DNA of 64,000 nt, taken from NCBI RefSeq assembly GCF_003073045.1, contig NC_037596.1, positions 11,901,950 to 11,965,949 of the forward strand. Reading direction: 5' to 3'. Of this stretch, positions 12,394 to 25,012 are shown piece after piece (the first letter of the stretch is position 1; each line of letters starts with the position of its first letter). A model generated the notes under the pieces. That model made no database searches and was not told the origin of the DNA. It saw only the letters and a list, made by a program, of their open reading frames with translations. This stretch comes from Pomacea canaliculata. Taxonomy: Eukaryota > Mollusca > Gastropoda > Architaenioglossa > Ampullariidae. The translations under genes and the position numbers were made by a program.

Positions 12394-15300
12394 AGTTGTG
12401 AAACATCCTAATGCATTTTCTTTTATTTCTGTACTATTGTACAGGCAAACCATGTCTTAACTCTTCCTTATTCTTCACAACAGATAAAAGTTAATTATTA
12501 GAAAATGTGACAGAAGGTAACGCTTGATCACCGCAGTCAGCAGCTCTAGTCAAATAGCATATTCCTTCTATACATGGATGCAGTTCTGGTAAACGGTCAA
12601 TTTGCTAATGTTTATAAAAAGGTTTTTGCTTTTTTTTTCTTCTTTCTATATGCATTTAAAGGTAGTAGATGCAGACAGGTAGGGGAACCCTGTATTCCGT
12701 TTTAATTGAAGACTTCTTAAACACAGTTTTGTAGATCTCATACTTAGAAAAGTTTTCTGCTTGTCTATCTTCTCACATCCTTGTATATTAACATTCTAAG
12801 TATTAAACAAGGACAAACGGAAGACATAGTGTCACAGGATGAAAGCTAAAAGAAAACTGGCTAGTTTGAAGATTTCCATAAATCATAACAATGGAGTCAC
12901 AAATTTTTTGAGCCTCTGTTTAAGACTTATTCAGTGCATTAGAAAACTAGCGCATGGAAAAACAGGATATTAAATGAAACCTACTTAAAGTTTTCCGCCT
13001 ATCTTCAGTTATTAGGTGGAAATAAAATCCATGCTTTGGAATATGCTGCCTTTTAATCATAAAGCTTATCCGAAAATAGGTAAAAAAACACAATAATGTA
13101 ACTAAAGTAGGATTCAATTGTTAATAGTTTCTGGCTAAAGAATTAGCTTTTTATGATAAAGACGTATCCTTGAGTTTTTTTTCCAGAGAGAGGGAAGGAA
13201 AGCTGGGTTATTGTTGATTACTTGATGCTATAAAGGAAACACTAGGTTGTTTCGATAGTTCAATTGTTTCTAAAAAGGCAAAGGGAAAAAGAAATGAGTC
13301 ATTGCAAAGTGAAACCCGAAAAAGGAAAATGTAAGAAATGTGATGCAGAGGAAAGATGGGGAACTGTATTAAATGTATTTCGTGTCTAGCCATGTTCAAA
13401 TTTGTCGCATTAGTAACTGGAATTAAATGTGACCCTCGGAACTCTTTTACATTAAGATGTAGACTGTATTAAACTTGATTTAAAGTGTTTACAGCCACAG
13501 GGTATATCATTAGCAAGATATAAGATACATGCATGCGAGCGTTTAAGTGTTTCTCAAAACGCCTATCTACTTACATTAATAGTTCCATTATATCAAATTA
13601 GGAAATACGTTTGATAGATGCATAGAATTATTCCGAGATTCCGTAGATATTCACTCTCCAAATTGTAAAGGCAACAAATGAATGATTTGTACATATAACT
13701 TACACCTAGTAAGATAAATTCTGATAAACGATAAAATAGAAACAGTGACATGTTCGATATTATCAAAGCATCTCACCATGTTTAAAAAAATAATACGGAT
13801 TTTTGTCACTATGACAATTGGTCAAAATATAATATAGAAAGGAAATTTTAAAAAATTAATAGTATACGAATAATGAATGTAACCAATGACAAACATGTCA
13901 CTAATATTACCTTTCTTCTTTTATAATGGTCGTGCTACATTATAGATAAAAATATTGTACTACTGAAAATTCTAAAGCTTAGCAGACTGTGACAAAATCT
14001 CGATCCTTAAATTGGCCATTAAGGAGGGGAAGTAATTTAATTTCAATGTTCTTGTTTTTCTGAATATTTTTGTTGAAAGTGTGTGACATGAAGTGTCCAT
14101 AAATGTAGTTTAAAAGATAACTGCTCATCTAGTTCTATATAATTACATTTTTGATGTGACATTCAGACGTCCGATTTTGCGAGGACAAAAAAGTTACTCA
14201 GTACTACTATTACACAAACCCACAGGACTGGTTCATTTGTACTCTTTATTCATAGATTTCAAAAGGAAACTTAGAAGCCTATTTAACGGGAAATATATTT
14301 CACGATCTGTGACAACCATCAGATTCCAAAACATTTATATTTATAGGAGATAGGCTTTTTATATATTTAAAGTGCTCATAGAGATAAAATTATGCTTCTC
14401 TTTCGCCTGTAGACACGTCTTTGAAGAGGGGAGGTAATTTACAGAACATACATTAAACTTTAGTGTTTCAACATTGCTTGTAGAGATCACCATTAATCAC
14501 CGTGTTTTATTTTGTAATAGCAGTGACACTGTGACCCCAAAAAAAAGATTTTATGGGGAGTCATCGCACAAAAGGTGAATGCTTGTGGGTTGGCACAGTG
14601 AAGTCCCCTGAATGCAAAGACAAATGAAGAAATTGAAATGTAAATATTTACAAATATATCCTGAGTTCAGACAAAGGTTGTACTGAATTCGTTACATCAT
14701 TACACTGATAACACAGATGATGTATTATTTAACGATTTGAAAGCAAGGGACTATATAGTATACACACACACACCAAGCTTCTCTCGATGGAGGAGTTCAT
14801 TGCATTTACAAAGTGTCTACACACATGCTAAACACAGAGTGGCATTTGGAGAGGGCAACATTGTAGTTTATGTTGAAAACTGGTGAATACATTAACTGAA
14901 CATAGTTATTTAAACACACAAAATATTATGAAATTGACAAATAACAAACATTATTAATGCCAGATGTTAATTAGAAATCGTTAAGTTTCAAAGCAAGTGC
15001 TCACATACAAAACAAAGTGAAACATTGTAAAAGAATGATTGGCTTGATAAAAAAGTAATTCCTACATCTAACACCACACCCTTCGCACACACACACACAC
15101 ATACACATCTTTCACTTTCTATTCAGCAGTTGAAATGATAAAGGAAATGTTTTTGTATATATATATATTGATTCTGCATTTTGGCATAGCATAAGGTTTG
15201 CCTGAATTTAATAAAACAAGTTCTCTTGCAGCGACATATTTAGACATCACTAAATGCCAATTTCCTGACAATTTACTAATTGTAACAAAAACCCAAATTC

Positions 15301-15753
15301 CTCTGCTTGATACCAATGATCTTACAGCTAACATGGGCAATAGTGTTCAAACTGTTTCTATCATGGACAGACAAATACAGCATTTGACATCTTTAACCAG
15401 TGCTTGTATTTGTGGGATTTCATTTCATAACCTTTTACTTAGTCTTCAAAAATTCTTGAAGAAATATTTTGTGTAATCTAGCTCTACTTGGTTCATCTCT
15501 TATGTCTTGAACTATGACCTTAGTTCATGTTTTTCAGGGTGTCGCCAGTTTCTGAAACCTATGATTGAAGAATCTTTATTTTTTCACCCTTTCAAGGCTA
15601 TTGAGATATTTAAAAATTATATATATATATACACACGAATTACCGTATATCTTATAAGCAATCTCCCTAGCTCACACCTACACACACCCTTTTAAACCCC
15701 TTCTCGGGTCTACACATATACGGGGCCAGCTCTGTCTTTCTGTGTAGTCCTTC
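12394..15753. other. Gene B 3' flank and intergenic stretch
   Basis: Up to about 13754 this is homologous to the C flank (55357-56247 and then 62240-62725), so the duplicated segment extends well past the gene. From 13755 to 15753 I recognise nothing; a (CA)n run lies near 15085-15103. The open frame at 15198-15476 has no recognisable domain. Confidence 0.5.
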
Positions 15754-15912
15754 CAGGCCCGTTCTTAGCCCCCGCGGGGCCCGAGGCAAAGGGCATGTGC
15801 GGGGCCCTCACGCCACGACTGACTACACTTCCATATGCCTAGTTACCATATCAATCAAAAGCGCGGGGCCCTAGGCAGATGCCTCGTCCGCCTGCCCCTA
15901 AGCACGGCCCTG
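15754..15912. mobile_element. hAT-type MITE (159 bp)
   Basis: The ends are inverted repeats (CAGGCCCGTTCTTAG at the left; CAGGGCCGTGCTTAG when the right end is read in reverse). The element is flanked by a perfect 8-bp duplication AGTCCTTC at 15746-15753 and 15913-15920. An 8-bp duplication with CAGG...CCTG ends is diagnostic of hAT. It is GC-rich in an AT-rich setting and has no coding capacity. Confidence 0.8.
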
Positions 15913-15920
15913 AGTCCTTC

Positions 15921-16831
15921 AACACAGTCCAGGGTCCTGACTGATGTGTTCGCTGAAGTCTGTTGAGGATTGTTTCGTAGTCGGCGTCCGAGTCAGCTCA
16001 ACAGGAGCTCAAGTGAACTAAGAACCAGAGAACATAGGACTAACCCAAGCGTCCCTCCTCCCGAGTCCCGTCTAGTCTCGATGGACAGATGATCCGCTCT
16101 GATGTCGTGCCGAGAAGTGTCCTGCTGGTCCTCAGTTCCATATTTTACTTCGTGCATTCGCTCGACACATACACCGAGGGATGCCATTCGTCACTCACCC
16201 ACCAGCCAATCAAGTAGCCAGCATCGACAAGACAGCATCATATCGAAGTTCCACCCCGACGTGGTAGACAGGTGACTAACGCCCACTCCCCGTCAACCTG
16301 GCGAACAGGTGAGTCCCTGAGGTGTCACTCTCTTCATACAGGTCACTAACATCTCTGCCAGCAAGCTGGTCGAGCTTGGCTGCTGTAACCACAATTATTG
16401 CTGTCTCCCATTTTTGCGCTCCGACCTCAGATTACACATCTACACTGGCATATACCCTCCCTTTTCTACATGATGGGCCTCAGGCTTGTAAACACTTCAC
16501 CCTAGACACTAACTGTTACTTCCCCATTTAAGTTATCACATGACAACCAGGGAACATTCTAACACAACTTTCCATAAATATTTACAATTTGTGTAAACAT
16601 TCATCCCGCAATAAGTCAACACTGTCTCGGGCGTATGAAATGACTCTTAGAACGAATTTGCCCTGTGATGTATCACGTGGTTCACGAGTGCACAAGTTAG
16701 TGCTTTGCCTAAGAACTTTTCTGGAAACTTCGTTACCCATGATGGGGTCAAATGTCTGAAGTCTACAGTAAAGTGCACATTCAGCATAACAGTTATCACT
16801 GTGTGGTGAGGTTGTATAATATTTCACTTTG
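15921..16831. other. Intergenic stretch downstream of gene D
   Basis: Locally less AT-rich than its surroundings between 15930 and 16350. No gene, splice-consistent exon or element end was recognised. Confidence 0.4.
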
Positions 16832-16940
16832 TCACACTACAGATGAACCCGAGGCTGAAGATCCGGGAAACCACAGCTGTCTGAGCTGTAATGTAAAAAA
16901 AAAAACCATTTCATTTGCTGTCTTTTATGCAAACAAAATA

Positions 16941-16946
16941 TTTATT
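16941..16946 (-). terminator. Poly(A) signal of gene D
   Basis: AATAAA on the minus strand, about 50 nt after the stop of exon 6. Confidence 0.45.
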
Positions 16947-16996
16947 ATTGTATCATAATAATAAAAATTGTTAAGAAGAGAAAGAAGGGTATACTG

Positions 16997-17213
16997 TCAA
17001 TCACTAAGAAGACGTATATCACCAAATTTATGTCTTATTTTTATCCCTGTGTTTGACAAACATAGGAGGTCCTGTACCTTCTCGACACATGTCCATTTTC
17101 TGTGGTCATTCTTCTCCGACTCAGTCAAACATGTTGTCGTTTCTTGGGGTGTCTTTCCTACAGAGTCGGACGTGGTATTGTTGCCTTCAGGTCCTTGCCT
17201 TGGCTTTCTGCAC
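16997..17213 (-). CDS. Gene D exon 6, cytoplasmic tail and stop
   Basis: Acceptor TTTAATCAG. The phase-2 join gives the codon ATG and then CRKPRQG. The frame stays open to TGA at 16997-16999, and a reverse-complement AATAAA lies at 16941-16946, about 50 nt further on, which fits a terminal exon. A donor-like GTACAG at 17077 could instead splice to a small exon at 16832-16885 ending in TGA. Confidence 0.5.
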
Positions 17214-20200
17214 CTGATTAAATGATGAGATGCTTAAAGTTTGACATCTGAAGCAGTATGAGTGAAACTAAAGGTGTATCTGGTAAAAGCCATGAGTACT
17301 TCTCAATGTATGGGTTATAGTTTAGGGTAGGCTTTATGTATAACCTTGGGTTTATCAATCTTTCCTATCTCTTTTTTCTCTCTCTCCCATAACATTTTTT
17401 CTCTGAATCTATAAAAGTGTTTTTCATGATGCATGATATCATCTGTGTTTGAAGTTGTCTACATTACACTCGCAGACCAAGACGTTTTTGAGATGAAACT
17501 ATTTAAGAACAAACCATTTGAAGATAATTTCAAAATGTTTTGTACATTATAATCTCAAAAATGAAGACTACAACTTACATTTTAATCCAAAGGAGAATAC
17601 CAACACCAACGACTAAAAGTATCACAAAGCCTCCAATAACAGCGCCGACAATAGTGTTGTCAATTGCTTCATTGACTGTGTCTGCAAGTACAACATCATG
17701 TAAGAACCAGTCTCATCATCAGGTGAAGTGGGTTCAATCTTCAACCCTTAAAGCCTACAGGGATGCGAACTGCTTTTGTAACGGCTGAGTGAAGCTAATT
17801 TTAATATATATTTTTCAAAACTCTGGATAAATGTCTGATCTCGAGATCAATGCCTTTAATTATCGATTATCCACAGGCTCATAAGAGATCAATAGGCGTT
17901 AGGGCTGTACATGGATAATTTATACTGTGAAGGCCTCAGACAATGGGGCAGCTGGGTCCACATGCTACTTGGGTACATCTGTGTACAAATATGACCAGGA
18001 ATTTGATGTCTGTGTATGAGACTTTTGTAGCCCCTTCCAAAACAAAAACCACCAAAAAAAAAAAAAAAGACACAAAAAAACCAAAAAAACCAAAAAACAG
18101 AAACAACAACAACCCACCCACCCCAAAAGAACAAAAACAAACAGAAATTGGGTATTTTCATAAATTTAGCAATGAACTTTTACACAGTTATTAGAAAAAT
18201 ATTTCGTACCTGACAAGACACTGACCTGCTGTTAATCACTAATTTAGTATTTTGCTCAGTCTTGTTATCGTTTGCTAAGCTGACTTGAATAAACCGTTTT
18301 ATGGTAACAAACTAAATTAATTGAAAAAATTATAAATTGAATTGAAATTAAAATAGTAACAAATCAAAATAATAGAAACCTTCACATTTGTGCATTTGTG
18401 TGTGAAGAGGAGGGTGGGTGTCAGTGTGAGGTGAACCAGAGCGTCTCCGCTAGGAGCACATCAAACACTGACCGTTGACCTCCTGTATTGTATATCATTG
18501 ATGACTATTATTATTTCTATATGCCTGTCTCTATACTCTTTCATTTCACTTAACACTATTCTTGCTGTCTCCCAGAGTCACAAGGTACTTGCCTCCGCTT
18601 GTAGTTGTGCTGACACTCTGATTGAATTGGTCAGGAGTATTTCTTTTGTCTGTTGCAGTAAAAATAAATGTCAGAAATAAGACATTTAAAAAAAAATATT
18701 TCCCTATTATATTATAATGAAATAACTACTTTTAGAAATATGTGTCAGGGGAAATACGAGGGTCAGGGCAAAATCTAAGACTGACCTGTGACATAATCAT
18801 CTACTTTTTTGTTCCACACATTTCTCTATACACAAAAGACACAAATACAAAAGTAGCATCAATCGGAAAATTGTGCTATATAAACTGAAACATCATGAAT
18901 AAAATCTTGACTATCATAAATCATATTGTGCACGTGTAATATAACTTATTATTTCAATCATGTATCCCTTAATGAATATATCTGTAGGGGCATCACAACA
19001 TTGAACTCACTTGGTCTGTGTTAATGAACAACACAAACTATTGTGAGAATTGGGAATAATTTTAAATCATCAGCAAAATTATGTAAATAGCTACTGGTAT
19101 TTATTAGTAAAGCCATTAAGAGTACAGTGCAATAAGTACTTACACTCAGAAACATTGCACTTAATGGATTGCTGATTTGCTGCATCAATGATGAATTGTC
19201 CAGAAGTCACGCATCTTGCTGTTGTGTTTATGAAAATAGAAAAGTTTGTTGGCATCCTTAACTCGCAAAAGTATCCTTTAGAAGGGTCGCAGTAAAATGT
19301 CTCCAGACTCCACTTACAATCTGCAATACCTTCTGAAACAAGCAAAAGGATGAACTCTTGACTTAAAATATTTAATCATTCTCAAAATATTTCATCAGCA
19401 ATGACTAACATTTATTTTCTAGCATATATCCCTCATGTAGTTAACAATGATATACTAAAAGTCATGTGATGAGTAAAGTTTGCGCTTGTGTAACAGAGTT
19501 ATGTTAATTATCTCCCTTAGGACAAGAGGATGCGACTTGTGTCAGTGCATGTGTGGGGATCAGGATGAGGTGGACCAGAGCGTCTCCGCTAGGAACACAT
19601 CAACCACTGATCATTTTGATCTAAAACTAAATAATATTTTTTATATACAATTAATAAAACATGAGAGAAAAATAGTAGTCTGCTTAGCAACTGATCTTAA
19701 TTTTTTTTTTTTAACCAAGATTTCGAAGATCTATTTTATCAGCTGTCTTTCCTCTAGTTTTCCTTTGTTTTGCTGTTGTCTATTTTCTTCGTTTCGATTT
19801 TAGTGATGTTACCTACATTTTCGATGACCATACCCATTTCTTTTTTAGTAAATCAATACACGATGTAGCTTTAACAAAATGTCTTGAATATGCTGAGTAG
19901 TTTTTATTGGAATGTATAAGTCTGGGTGTATGTATACCTTCTATCTGCTCTTGATTTTTGTATGAGACGAAGAGTTCGCTTTTCTCTTTAACAACATTTG
20001 TTTCGACAGTGCAGCTCACCCTCTTGACACACTCTCCATCAAACTCAATGCTGCATTTGCTGTCTGCAATTTCTGCAAGAAATTATTGGTAGAATTTTTG
20101 CACTATTATTGACTTCATTACATCAACTTATTAAAAGAAAAGCATACCCAGTTCTATTCACTTATATTAAAAAATATTCTACACTCGGATATGTGCTGTT

Positions 20201-20480
20201 TGCAACACTAAAGCGGTTGTAACAAGAACATGATTTAGTCTGACAGAAAGAGGAAGTGAAAAAAAATTAGCAATCTTATTGTTCAGGTCGATGCAGACAC
20301 ATGCTTGTATGCTTAGTGGATTCAATTTCACGAGAACAAGAAGATAAATGTTTGATTCAGGAAATAGTATAAACATCGCTTATTTCTTCTGAAACTAATA
20401 CCTTGACTACGAGCTGCATTTAAAAGAAAGAAGACGAATATGATCCACATTGCCCCTCTCATTTTCTCCATTTTCAGCAT
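16997..20480 (-). CDS. Gene D: Cys-rich type I membrane receptor
   Basis: Six minus-strand exons join in frame: 20402-20480 (signal peptide), 19938-20072 and 19144-19332 (Cys-rich ectodomain), 18593-18649 (Thr/Ser-rich stalk, GC donor), 17579-17681 (membrane span) and 16997-17213 (tail, TGA at 16997-16999). Phases are 1,1,1,1,2, and the predicted protein is 259 residues. The hydrophobic start ends ...LLNAARSQ. The first ectodomain exon has three cysteines, the second five. The span is IVGAVIGGFVILLVVGVG followed by WIKMCRK, a positive stop-transfer. The tail has no tyrosine and so no ITIM. Exon layout is shared with gene E. I do not recognise the ectodomain; small, two-exon Cys-rich modules could be a split Ig-like fold, but this is unproven. 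Expression at the cell surface is inferred. Confidence 0.75.
17579..17681 (-). CDS. Gene D exon 5, transmembrane segment
   Basis: Acceptor TTGCAG and donor GTAAGT, starting in phase 1 and ending in phase 2 like the membrane exon of E. It encodes about 22 hydrophobic residues with no charged residue inside the span. Confidence 0.75.
18593..18649 (-). CDS. Gene D exon 4, stalk with GC donor
   Basis: 57 nt, phase 1-1, acceptor GCAACAG. The 5' splice site reads GGAG|GCAAGT, a classical GC-AG intron. The KRN at its start matches the stalk exon of gene E. Confidence 0.65.
19144..19332 (-). CDS. Gene D exon 3, second Cys-rich module
   Basis: Acceptor TGTTTCAG and donor GTAAGT, phase 1-1, 63 residues. 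The pattern ADCKW...CDPSKGYFCEL...CVTSGQFIIDAAN...KC is shared with gene E (ADCNW...CDSATGYTCDL...CIQTGEFVFDFAN...GC). Confidence 0.75.
19938..20072 (-). CDS. Gene D exon 2, first Cys-rich module
   Basis: Acceptor TCTTGCAG and donor GTATAC, phase 1-1, 45 residues. It has a KCSIEF...CVKRVSC...FVSYKN pattern that aligns with exon 2 of gene E (LCSVEY...CANIVTC...IISYRN). Confidence 0.7.
20402..20480 (-). CDS. Gene D exon 1, signal peptide
   Basis: The start is taken as the ATG at 20480-20478; further ATGs occur at codons 4, 7 and 11, so the true start may be shorter. A hydrophobic core (MWIIFVFFLL) follows. Donor GTATTA, phase 1. The exon ends SQ|G as gene E ends CQ|G. Confidence 0.65.
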
Positions 20481-21969
20481 CTGTAAGAAGTAGCATAGAA
20501 ACAACAATTTACAAGCAGGGGCGTCAACAAAACTGACCTTTATAGCTAAATATTATTGAATTAAACAGAGACAAAATATGAGCCTGGCTGCCTTCTTGTT
20601 TGTATCTTCTTCTGCTCTTGTTTTTAATTGTTATTACAGTGCTAAAACTAACACTAGATCTTCACTGTAAAAAATATTTTACTTGAGACAGTGTGTGATT
20701 TTCCGTGTACAAATCGTTATAAAATTTTAAAAAAAACTTACGCTTGCTGTGACTTTCAGGTGATTTGTATGCCAGGAAATGGGAACTGTTGTCGATAGGC
20801 GATCACCTTGAGGTTAAGCCAGCAGGAAGGAAGGAGAACTGGTTCTGCAGGAAGACTTCTCACTGGTGTTTGAGATCAAAAAGACGATAGACCTCACGTT
20901 GACAAGTACCTGCTAGAACTGTGACTGGAAATGTGAGATATGGCGGCTAAAGACTATGAAAATCGGCCTAAGCCCTTTTGACGAAATTCTATTTTTGGTA
21001 TCGGGAATTCCTTTTTGACTTATAGGACCTAAGCCGTTATTACTTGATGATAAATGACACTCCATTTCAAGCTCGAATATGATAAAATTCAAGTATGTTT
21101 TGCAGTTTACTGATCAATTTTCTATATGGGATTCAAACTATATTAAATACACATTACTTAAGCAAATCTCAATTATTATAAGCAAGGTTTCCTTGAGTGT
21201 GTCTTATCTGATTTTCTCTATTGTGTAGACATCAGCAAACATATTTTTCGGAAAAGGTTAACTAATATTTTCCATAATTAGATATTAAAATATCTCGATC
21301 GAGCTAATTTTCCAGTTAAAACACATGTTCTAAGCACCTTTTATAAGAACAGCGAATTCTAAGTCGATTATGCGTTATGGTTTTGCTTTGACTATATGCT
21401 CTCCCCATGATCACGTTTGTGTAAGAGAGCGAGGGACGGATACAAGAAAAAAAAATCAAATTTTCCTTTGTAAATACGAGCTCAACACTCCGCACGAAAG
21501 ACTATACTAACGAATCGAAGGTAAATCGAACAAAATGCCACAGCAAACAGCTAGACTACGCCATGACAAATATTGAAACTATGCGTGGATGGAGACAGAA
21601 CTGAGGACACGCATTTGCAGCCCTAATCCAAGTATTCTTTACCTAGTGAATTGATATTTTGATCTCCTAAAGTCCATTTTAGGTTCACTTTACTTTTGAA
21701 ACCAAATATAACATAAAATTTGTACCTGTCAGAAGAAGGACACGTCAATAGTCGTGAAGGTCATAAAGGCAACTGAGACCTATAGCTCCTGCTGTTACCA
21801 CCATGAGCGTATGACTGTCTTGCTGAGCGGCTTCTGTCCTTGTGATGATCTGTCGCGCATCGCCCCCTAGCGACACCGGATGCACGTTCGCAACCAATCC
21901 CAGGAGAGACACCAACACACACACCCACTCGCTCATCACGTGCGCGCGCGGGCGCCTATGACGGGTGAA
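20481..21969. other. Gene D upstream region
   Basis: This is the presumed promoter side of gene D. A GGGAATTCC at 21003-21011 resembles an NF-kB half-palindrome, about 520 nt upstream of the start, but a single match of this length is weak. No gene was recognised. Confidence 0.3.
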
Positions 21970-24900
21970 GGCATGAGTGTTGTTATTTACTGCTACATAC
22001 GTGATCTGTCTGTCCACATGGACAAACATATTTTATGACTTAGTCACTTTAAGGAACGCAAGAGCCTGACACTGACACATCACAGCATGCTGTATCTAGT
22101 TTTGATAACTCCTTGTGGGAGTCGGGTTCTGAGAAATGCCGCCCTTGTTTTGTAGAAGTGCTCTATATCTTTATGGTTGCTAGTGAGGAGGAAACTTCCG
22201 TTTTTGGTCATAACATTCTCCCGTTGGTCTCGGCAGACAACAGTCCACTTATACAAGTCCGTGGTCGTATTTACAACTAACATATTGCATTCTTTTTATT
22301 GGTCATCCTTAAAGCTGACGGACTAAGAAGAATGAGGCCCTTTGATGTGTGTTTGCAATGTGAACCTTTGTAGGGCACGTAACTCAGCCGTAGAGTGTCT
22401 TTATAGAGAAAATGCTGATGTATGCGTAAAAAAAAAGGGAAATAAATTGTTGATGAACTAAAAAAAATAGACTGGTTTTACCATCCACCACTTTCGATTT
22501 GCCTTGGAACCAAGTATTGCCTGTCACAGCGTCTCTCTTCCAAGGAATCGATTCTATTTTCAGGCTCGGATGCAGGAAAGAATCAAGAAGAACGTGCATG
22601 ATTTATCAAGTAGGATGCGATAAACATGTTGCCTGTGGGCCACTCCACATAGCAGCTATGACAACCACCACGTAGGCCCATATTTCACAGGGCGCTTTGT
22701 CCTCTAACAGGGTTTTCTAGAGAATGACGCATTATTTCGTTTAATTAATGTAATTTCAATAGTAAAATAATTGCTTTTATGATCGATGGCATTGCCTATT
22801 TTTCTGAATGTATCACATAAATGTTTACTGTTGAGTTACAGGTGAAACTTGGGACATGATTCCCTACTGTACACTCTATATTTTTAAATAAATGCTACAA
22901 CATACTGGTTCATAGACGTACACATGGCTTCTCTGTTTTTCTCAGAAAGGATGTGAGCGTTGCTAAGCTTCAGCTTCCTAGAACTGCGCAATGATGGCTA
23001 TTTTCAGCGCTTCCAGCAAACGCTATTGCACTATTTGTTTAACACTTTCAAGCTACATCTTTTAGCAGTAAAATAGAAAATGTTTTCTTGAGTATTAACT
23101 GGTCATCACGTTTGTCATCTCACTGCTTGGTGGCGGCTAGAGGTCTATCATGTGGACGATCAGTTTGCTAAACAATATATCCTGAGTGTAAACAAGTTTG
23201 TTTGTAATAAGGGTATGAAAATATCCTATTTATCAAGAAGGTAAAAATGAAAACAGCATGTTAATGCAGCTGTGAGTTGACAACATAGATAGTATATCTG
23301 TCACGCTCCATGTAACAAGTAAACACACGCACCAAGCTCTCTGTTTGTTTCATTCTTTGTACGACATATCTCGAAATTCCAGCTATAATCTTTTACCATC
23401 ATTTCGTTTGCATGAAAACGCAGTGTGTGGGGGCTTCCTAAAGTGACTCAAGTACCTGAAATTTATTCGCTTTTCTTCAATTTCACAGCCCTTATTTTGA
23501 AAGCGGAAGAAGTACCACTGAGCATGGTAGACGTTCTGGGTCATGTAGAACAAAATCCCCTTTTTCTCCCCTTAGTTTAGTAACTTAAAAATGTAAGAAA
23601 AATAATTCATCAAAATAAGTAGGCGATAAGTGTTAACTATGTAGTAATTAGGCATATGTAAAGTAGGATGACATTTGTTTGCATGTGTAAAAAATGATTA
23701 TAAATCCATCTTAAATTCACATACAACTTTTTTGCGAGTGATAGCACGTGTTCTGCGTGTGTCTTAGTCGTACAATACAATAGAACTTTTTAATCCCCAG
23801 GGGAAATGTAAGATAACGCTCCTACTAGCAAAAATATATACATATACATGATGTAAAAGAGACAATATCCATGTACATGCTGAAATAGTGTCTCTTTTAC
23901 AGACACATTCTCTCTTTCCTAGACACACATCCCTAACAATAATAGATAAAGTTCAACAGCAGTTGGTGACCCCAGGTGACCTCAGCCTAGTACAGCCAGT
24001 AGAGTTTATCAAGTGAATGACACGTGGAATTAATGAGTTGATGCGATGATTAGTTCTGTAGACAAACATTCGGTATCTACAGCCAGACTATAAGAGTGAA
24101 AACTCACATGTCAACACATGATCAGAAATACAGAGGATGCGGGATGCCTTCCTAAGGATTTCCTGATGACTAAAGGCTGCCAAGTCCCTCTGCAAGGTTC
24201 TGGTGATCTTGTCACAGATTTTATGCTATACTGCAGTGAACATCACTGTCATGTCACAGTAATTTATTATGCAACATTTATAGTAAATGTTGAATTAGTA
24301 ACTTATTCTTCTGACCTGGCCTCGATGTGTTGCTCACGTATTATAACACTTACACACAGAAACAATTGTCTTACTGCGGCATCTGTATAAGGTTAGATAC
24401 ACCTGCTTCTCGGCGGTTGCACTCTTTACAGAGACGGAGAGGCAGCACTGCTGCTGTTGACAATTCATACTCTTGTATTTTTTAATTCTTTATTTTCTAT
24501 AGTGCTCTTTTAATGTACGTAATTGATATAATTTCATTTATCTGCCCTTCTCTCTTAGTAATTTTATATAAAAAAACTACTGCTACTAGAACTCTCAGAG
24601 ATAAGGAGCGATTAATGGAGGAGGAGGAGGAGGAGGAGGAGGAGGAGGAGAGGAGGAGGACGAGAAGGAAAGAGGGAGTTATAGAATGATGCTACCAACA
24701 TTGCTTTGTGAGTTGACTGAGTGAACTGCTCTCAGCTCTGTTGATTGTCATACAGCTGTGCAATCCACCAACTGCAAATCCTCGCGGATTTCAGACATTA
24801 GGGGAAATTTAAATCTGAGCTTATACAGTATTTAATACGTGTTGATCATAGCATGCGTGCAAGGAAATCCATTCGAGATATGATGCTGGGATTCTGAACA

Positions 24901-25012
24901 CGGATGCGGTTTCTGCGTGGCAGTTGTTGAGTCCATGGAACACAGAAATCCCATCTTAGCTGAAAGTAGGGCAGAGAGTTGTGCAACGGTTAAGGTCACA
25001 TTCTGAAATTTA
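21970..25012. repeat. Segmental duplication, copy 1
   Basis: The start, around TTTACTGCTACATACGTGAT, matches copy 2 from 25673. The end, at GGTTAAGGTCACATT near 25005, matches 29300-29320. Similarity is high with many indels. No gene with consistent splice sites was recognised. It contains a (GGA)n microsatellite at 24617-24665. Confidence 0.8.
24617..24665. repeat. (GGA)n microsatellite
   Basis: A purine-only run of about 49 nt. The matching place in copy 2 (near 28960) has only a short remnant, so it expanded after the duplication. Confidence 0.85.

Larger units (their letters stand above)
18390..19610. repeat. Dispersed repeat pair in gene D introns
   Basis: Two copies of a roughly 60-bp unit (about 18415-18475 and 19540-19605) share GTCTCCGCTAGGA and flanking sequence in the same orientation. 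One lies in intron 4 and the other in intron 2. The family is unknown. Confidence 0.5.

Noticed and set aside
15198..15476. 92-codon plus-strand frame
   Set aside because: No domain, no splice context and no paralog; the length is plausible by chance in this composition.
17943..18194. Frames over the A-rich stretch at 18045-18140
   Set aside because: Low-complexity A/C-rich DNA gives Lys/Pro-rich translation in one direction and Phe/Trp in the other.
21003..21011. GGGAATTCC, an NF-kB-like site upstream of gene D
   Set aside because: A single nine-base match is not evidence; the same string recurs near 60034 in sequence without a gene.
22080..22283. Minus-strand frame resembling an ectodomain exon
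   Set aside because: The copy in the second segment carries a stop and is split by an insertion; no convincing acceptor or donor.
24118..24390. Open frame conserved in both duplicated segments (also 28489-28860), starting M(I/M)RNTEDA
   Set aside because: Most differences between the two copies change the amino acid (about 16 against 3 silent by eye), as expected for neutral drift; no splice sites, no domain. The shared frame is explained by recent duplication.
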